This document shows, piece after piece, positions 62,375-64,000 of a stretch of 64,000 bases of DNA. The notes under the pieces were generated by a model. The model was not told where the DNA came from, searched no databases, and saw nothing but the letters and a program-made list of their open reading frames with translations. This stretch comes from Paenibacillus albicereus (GTDB lineage: Bacteria; Bacillota; Bacilli; Paenibacillales; Paenibacillaceae): assembly GCF_012676905.1 (NCBI RefSeq), contig NZ_CP051428.1, positions 2,380,001 to 2,444,000 of the forward strand, written 5' to 3'. A program made the position numbers and the translations under genes. Within the stretch, counting starts at the first letter, position 1, and each line of letters opens with the position of its first letter.

Positions 62375-63367
62375 ATGAAGAGAAAGGCGATCGGCGGGCT
62401 GCTGCTGGCGGCGGCGCTGGCGATGGCGCTGCCCGGATGCGGCGCCGGAAAGGATGAAGCGGTCCAGGTGCGCATCGGCGAGGTGACCCGCTCGGTGTTC
62501 TACGCTCCGCAATACGTGGCGCTGTCCGAAGGATTCTTCAAGCAGGAGGGGCTGGACGTCGAGCTGCAGACGACGGCCGGCGGCGACAAGACGATGACGG
62601 CGCTGCTGTCGGGAGGCGTAGACGTGGCGCTGGTCGGTCCGGAGACGTCCATCTACGTCTATCAGCAAGGCGCGGAAGACCCGGTCCTGAGCTTCGCCCA
62701 GGTGACGCAGACGGACGGCACGTTCCTCGTCTCGCGCTCGGGCAAGGAGCTGGACTGGAACGATCTCATGGGAGCGAAGTTCCTCGGCCAGCGCAAGGGC
62801 GGCATGCCGCAGATGGCCGGCGAGTTCGCGCTGAAGAAGCACGGGATCGATCCGCACGCGGACCTGGACCTGATCCAGAACATCGACTTCGCCAACATCA
62901 CGGCCGCCTATGCGTCGGGAACCGGCGATTACGTGCAGCTGTTCGAGCCGCAGGCGTCGATGATCGAGCAGGAAGGCAAAGGGAAGGTCGTCGCTTCGTT
63001 CGGCGTCGAGAGCGGCCATCTGCCGTACACGGCGTTCATGAGCAAGCAGAGCTACATCGAGAAGAACGCGGACACGGTGCAGAAGTTCACGGACGCGCTG
63101 CAAAAGGCGCAGGCCTGGGTGCAGGAGCATAGCGCCGAGGACATCGCCGACGCCGTCGGCTCGTTTTTCCCGAACACCGACAAGGCGATCCTCGTCAGCT
63201 CGATCGACCGCTACAAGCAGCAGGGCTCCTACGCGGAGAATCCGATCATCGACGAGCAGGAATGGAACAATCTGCTCGACGTGATGGCATCGGCGGGCGA
63301 GCTGAAGGAGCGCGCCGAGCATGGCAAGCTCGTCGACAACTCCTTCGCGGAGAAGGCCGGGCGCTGA
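62375..63367 (+). CDS. ABC transporter substrate-binding lipoprotein, SsuA/TauA/ThiY-like
   Basis: 330-residue lipoprotein with lipobox LPGC (Cys about 22). The type II binding fold shows VFYAPQYVALSEGFFKQEGLDVEL and ALLSGGVDVALVGPETSI, typical of the NMT1/sulfonate/nitrate group. The ligand cannot be decided between sulfonates, taurine and pyrimidine precursors. GGGAGG lies before the ATG. The ATPase gene follows after 34 bp. Confidence 0.88.
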   Translation: MKRKAIGGLLLAAALAMALPGCGAGKDEAVQVRIGEVTRSVFYAPQYVALSEGFFKQEGLDVELQTTAGGDKTMTALLSGGVDVALVGPETSIYVYQQGAEDPVLSFAQVTQTDGTFLVSRSGKELDWNDLMGAKFLGQRKGGMPQMAGEFALKKHGIDPHADLDLIQNIDFANITAAYASGTGDYVQLFEPQASMIEQEGKGKVVASFGVESGHLPYTAFMSKQSYIEKNADTVQKFTDALQKAQAWVQEHSAEDIADAVGSFFPNTDKAILVSSIDRYKQQGSYAENPIIDEQEWNNLLDVMASAGELKERAEHGKLVDNSFAEKAGR

Positions 63368-63401
63368 AGCGCCGCTAGGCCGGCGAGAGAGGAGGAAGCG
63401 G

Positions 63402-64000
63402 ATGGCGGAGAAAGACGGCATGCTGGAGCTGCGATCGGTATCCCATGTCTATGTCGGCCGGCAAGGAGCGTCGCTGGCCGTGGAGGACCTCAGCCTGACC
63501 GTCGCCGAGGGCGAATTCGTCAGCCTCGTCGGCCCGAGCGGCTGCGGCAAGACGACCGTGCTCAGCCTGCTCGCGGGCTTGCTGAGGCCGGCTTCCGGTG
63601 AGGTGCGGATGGGCGGCAGGGAGGTCGAGAAGCCTTCGGCCAAAGTCGGCTACATGCTGCAGCAGGACTGCCTGCTGCCATGGCGCACGATTCGCGACAA
63701 CGCCGCGCTCGGCCTCGAGATCGGAGGGGCATCCGCCGCCGGGCGCGCCGCGGCCGCCGAGCGGCTGCTCGCGGAGGTCGGGTTGGACGGAACGGGCAGC
63801 CGCTACCCCGGCGAGCTGTCCGGAGGCATGCGGCAGCGAGTGGCGCTGGCGCGCACGCTCGCGCCGGACCCGGAGGTGCTGCTGCTCGACGAGCCGTTCT
63901 CGGCGCTCGACATGCATATCAAGATGCAGCTGGAGGATCTCGTGCAAGCGACGCTGCGCCGGCTCGGCAAGACGGCCGTGCTCGTCACGCACGATCTGGC
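63402..64000 (+). CDS. ABC transporter ATP-binding protein, SsuB/TauB-like (cut by window end)
   Basis: At least 199 residues are visible, without a stop. Walker A GPSGCGKTT, Q-loop MLQQDCLLPWRTI, signature LSGGMRQRV, Walker B VLLLDEPFSALD and the H-loop VTHD. The LLPWRT phrase is characteristic of the nitrate/sulfonate/taurine family. GAGAGGAGG precedes the ATG. The permease gene is expected just outside the window. Confidence 0.93.
   Translation, partial: MAEKDGMLELRSVSHVYVGRQGASLAVEDLSLTVAEGEFVSLVGPSGCGKTTVLSLLAGLLRPASGEVRMGGREVEKPSAKVGYMLQQDCLLPWRTIRDNAALGLEIGGASAAGRAAAAERLLAEVGLDGTGSRYPGELSGGMRQRVALARTLAPDPEVLLLDEPFSALDMHIKMQLEDLVQATLRRLGKTAVLVTHDL

Overview
The window looks like a chromosomal segment of a GC-rich Gram-positive spore-former of the Paenibacillus type. 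The support is: strong AGGAGG-type ribosome sites, sigma-A promoters, SLH and GerMN cell-wall proteins, a two-GTPase DynA-type dynamin, adjacent topoisomerase IV genes, odhAB, a Zur/ZnuABC/ZagA zinc block with Bacillus-type Zur boxes, and small proteins resembling B. subtilis YxcD and YqkB. The genus is an inference from gene content. I see no rRNA, tRNA, insertion sequence, prophage or CRISPR array.

Layout. 1-767: non-coding, with a 52-bp-period repeat array. 768-5693: envelope genes (amidase, GerMN lipoprotein, SLH protein). 5825-10661: endonuclease III, a small unknown protein, and a dynamin-like gene split between two frames. 11026-14660: a heterodimeric ABC exporter behind a structured leader. 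14766-20060: a frameshifted SRPBCC gene with its ArsR regulator, purT, an SGNH hydrolase and an ABC-2 transporter. 20113-24561: parE-parC. 24702-30716: asd, a MarR regulator, RNA-modification enzymes, an XRE regulator and an aldehyde dehydrogenase. 31053-35183: odhA-odhB behind a possible RNA leader. 35301-41823: a small membrane protein, a 26-codon ORF, then zur, znuCBA and two COG0523 GTPases. 42108-50434: a six-gene exopolysaccharide operon. 50543-54083: acetyltransferase, DegV, GH18 protein. 54333-57965: a four-gene ketosynthase cluster. 58066-64000: small conserved proteins, carbonic anhydrase, M32 carboxypeptidase, and the start of an SsuABC/TauABC-like importer cut by the window end.

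Three blocks act as systems. In the zinc block, Zur probably represses znuCBA and the zagA-like GTPase through four Zur-box-like sites. The exopolysaccharide operon resembles B. subtilis ydaKLMN. Its degenerate GGDEF protein has lost the GGDEF signature but keeps an RxxD inhibitory-site motif, as expected of a c-di-GMP receptor, and the operon is flanked by an extra polytopic membrane protein and a TIM-barrel hydrolase. The ketosynthase cluster (methyltransferase, FAD oxidoreductase, SRPBCC cyclase-like protein, FabF-like ketosynthase with an intact Cys-His-Lys-His set) has no chain-length factor or carrier protein and may be a minimal polyketide or fatty-acid tailoring pathway.

Two genes (dynamin and SRPBCC) are broken by what looks like one missing base each, in GC-rich or homopolymer tracts. 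Sequencing indels should be excluded before calling them pseudogenes.
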